A stretch of DNA of 60,000 nucleotides, from contig CAIIXF020000012.1 of the NCBI GenBank assembly GCA_903813345.2, positions 7,155,615-7,215,614 of the forward strand. The letters run 5' to 3'. Below, piece after piece: positions 58,017 through 60,000 of this stretch. A program made the translations under genes and the position numbers. This DNA comes from Owenia fusiformis. Lineage: Eukaryota > Annelida > Polychaeta > Sabellida > Oweniidae. The number at the start of each line of letters is the position of its first letter. Positions within the stretch are counted from its first letter, which is position 1. The notes under the pieces were generated by a model. That model ran no database searches, had not been told where the DNA came from, and worked only from the letters and a program-made list of their open reading frames with translations.

Positions 58017-59642
58017 ATGACGTTTAAAAGAATAACGAGAATGAGATGTCTCATAGGCCTATCACTATTGTTATTAGTTGCTCTAGGTTTATTTGGGCAA
58101 AAATGTTTGCGGTTTTGGACAATGGTACAACATATGATATCAGCACCGAATTTGATAAAACAAAACTATCGTCCGTTCCTAATGTTGTTCATTATATATG
58201 GATTCAAAGTTCAAATAAACAGTTAAAAGGGGCCCCGGAGTTTACTTTTTTAAATGCACTTAGTTTTTTAAGCGTTTTAAAGCATTGGAAACCGGAGACG
58301 ATTTATATTCATGCGAATAGTCTCCCTACTGGAAAATGGTGGGATTTTGTGAGACGTAATGTTACAAATATTATTCATGTTTTTATTGAGGAGCCTCGTG
58401 TATATGGCAAGACGATTCTATTTAAGAGACAATTGACAGATATCCTTAGACTGGAAATATTACAAGGTATTATTGTATGTCTAATTAGCCCAACTAATGA
58501 AGTTCGATAGGGATATTGTGAAGCCATCTATCCGTCAGTTCGGAAGATAAGTCCAATACTAGTTCATGGATTTTTGGTTGAAAGATGTATATTGGTGAAA
58601 AGTTTTCGCAAAAAAGATTTTTTTCAAGATGGCTGCCGGTATAAAAGAAATTATTGTCCGCTGGGGATTATGGTCCCCTTTCCTTACGGCCCTTACTGGC
58701 CCTGACTATGTATAAATAATAAGCAAAATAATTGTAATTAGGTCACCATATAAATCAATTGAGAGTAGGACCAAAATTTGATAGGAGCACTTAAGCTTAC
58801 CATTTTACACCGGTTTAGAAATTGCGGGAATTTTTCGCAATAAGTTTTTCATTTTCAATACATATTATTGTTCGGAGTCACCCATTTTGCCAAATGCGTA
58901 ATTTGGTGGAAATTCTGATATGTCTCCGATGTCTGTCTTTTATTAGCTCCATATCATTGGAAGAGTAGATGATAAATACTACATTTTGATATATATATAG
59001 ATTCATGGATATATTGTTCGTCAAGGTCAAATTTATGGGTCAAGGTATTCATACCAGATTGAGCATTCAGTCTTAAATGATGTGGGATAGATTGCTCCAG
59101 GCAACTCCAGACTGTATATACATGATATATGTATAATCAGCTTTAATCAGCTTTAATTTGTTCCAGAATACGGGGGTGTGTACATCGATTCCGATGTAAT
59201 CGCAATTAAAAGTTACAGGCCTCTATTGAAGTATGATGTCACTTTATCCAGGAATTCTGAAGACCAACTTGCCAACGGAATGATTTTTGCTAAGCCACGT
59301 GCTCCATTTCTTAAAATCTGGCATGAGGCTTTCAAAACATATGGATATTGGAAAAATGGTCAAAACACATATCTATTCCATTCAGTACAAATCCCATACA
59401 ATCTTTCCAAAATATTTCCCCATTTGGTTCATATAGAGGAATGGTCACTTATCGGTCCAAAGTGGTTTGAATACGAACAGCTGTTCAATGGTCGATATAG
59501 CTGGAAGGATAACTATTGCATTCATGTGTGGAAGAGTAAATCCACAGTTCCAGATGGACCTGAACGTATAAACAATCTGCGGAAACACTCTACATTAAGA
59601 GAAATCATTGAGTATATTTGGAATGACAAGGCACCAATTTAG
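58017..59642 (+). CDS. DXD-motif glycosyltransferase (Gly_transf_sug type), apparent frameshift in exon 1
   Basis: Exon 1 is 58017-58466 and exon 2 is 59167-59642, joined in phase 1 (GT donor after TTACAAG, TTCCAG acceptor). From the ATG at 58017 comes a type II signal anchor: basic MTFKRITRMR, then CLIGLSLLLLVALGLFG. The catalytic domain follows in a different frame from about 58107: SVPNVVHYIWIQSS, LTDILRLEILQ, then across the intron EYGGVYIDSDVIAIKSYRPL, where D-S-D is the sugar-nucleotide and metal-binding DXD motif. LANGMIFAKPRAPFL and a C-terminal HVWKSK follow. The family includes Golgi alpha-1,4-galactosyl and N-acetylglucosaminyl transferases; donor and acceptor are unknown here. The frame change falls at an A-run (58100-58105) and looks like one missing base: a sequencing error, a polymorphism or a recent null allele. 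ATTAAA is at 59760-59765. Confidence 0.82.
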
Positions 59643-60000
59643 CACAGCTACTTATAGTGGCCCACGATCAACACTCTTACCAGGAGATGAGATATCCCAA
59701 AGCTGAGAGAGGCCATTGTCAGATTCGATGACCAATTTTATGAAATGGAATTATTTTTTATTAAAACAGATCTTAGAATATTCGCTTTGTTTTCTGTATG
59801 TTCTCATAAAGTTTGGATAGCGTTACTGAAATACATGTTGTACTATAGTAGTTTCGATTTGATGATGTCCAGCTGAAATACATACTCGTTTCCCAGTTTG
59901 ATTTTCAATATGAAAACATCTTACGTTGGAAATCCAAGATGCTGAAATAGTCATTTGGCATGTTGTCACTTTATATGCAAAAAATCTCATATAATAAGCG
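59643..60000. other. 3' flank of the glycosyltransferase with a dispersed repeat
   Basis: 3' UTR with ATTAAA at 59760-59765. The segment 59880-59945 matches, in inverse orientation, 49258-49320 in MTO1 intron 8 (GATTTTCAATATGAAAACAT and CAGCATCTTGGATTTCC on opposite strands), so a dispersed repeat lies here. Confidence 0.55.

Overview
The window is eukaryotic nuclear DNA, AT-rich and dense in mobile elements, from an animal. Genes have many short coding exons with GT-AG introns, and large stretches are non-autonomous transposons and minisatellites. Frequent ACATGTA-type words, the repeat families present and the innate-immune gene types fit a marine invertebrate, most likely a lophotrochozoan such as a mollusc. 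That assignment is an inference and uncertain.

The backbone is one complete gene on the + strand, the mitochondrial tRNA-modifying enzyme MTO1 (GidA/MnmG family). I could follow it through 17 phase-consistent exons from 1166 to 54772, giving a predicted protein of 657 aa. Exons 1-7 lie at 1166-9063 and exons 8-17 at 48734-54772. The intron between them, 9064-48733, is about 39.7 kb and cuts the GidA signature [11 protein letters not shown]. It contains four other genes.

Genes nested in that intron are: an intronless atypical class A GPCR (12068-13234, -), followed upstream by a minisatellite of about 70 copies of 21 bp; a two-exon cGAS-like/Mab-21 nucleotidyltransferase with an intact catalytic triad (36581-38276, +); a two-exon secreted acidic eight-cysteine peptide (38752-39202, -); and a five-exon CARD plus coiled-coil protein with a Ser/Pro-rich tail (39669-43779, -). 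The last three occupy 7.2 kb and look like a small innate-immunity cluster (sensor, effector or secreted peptide, adaptor) inside a mitochondrial housekeeping gene. Coordinated function is inference.

Downstream of MTO1 come two CpG-rich, palindrome-dense repeat blocks (55369-56154 and 56276-57281). They are followed by a two-exon DXD glycosyltransferase (58017-59642, +) with an apparent one-base deletion in its first exon.

Mobile DNA includes a 5'-truncated jockey/CR1-like LINE with a 10-bp target duplication (intron 4), a LINE 3' fragment (33945-34614) and two hAT-type elements with perfect 8-bp duplications, one carrying a broken TTF-type zinc-finger fragment. There are also two mariner-like TA-flanked elements and several foldback/MITE families. 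One dispersed element of about 150 bp (the 'GTCACCACC' element) is present eight times, always in the same orientation. Its 3' end abuts splice sites of two different genes in three places, which raises the possibility of an introner-like element. All calls are from reading the sequence; no database search was run.
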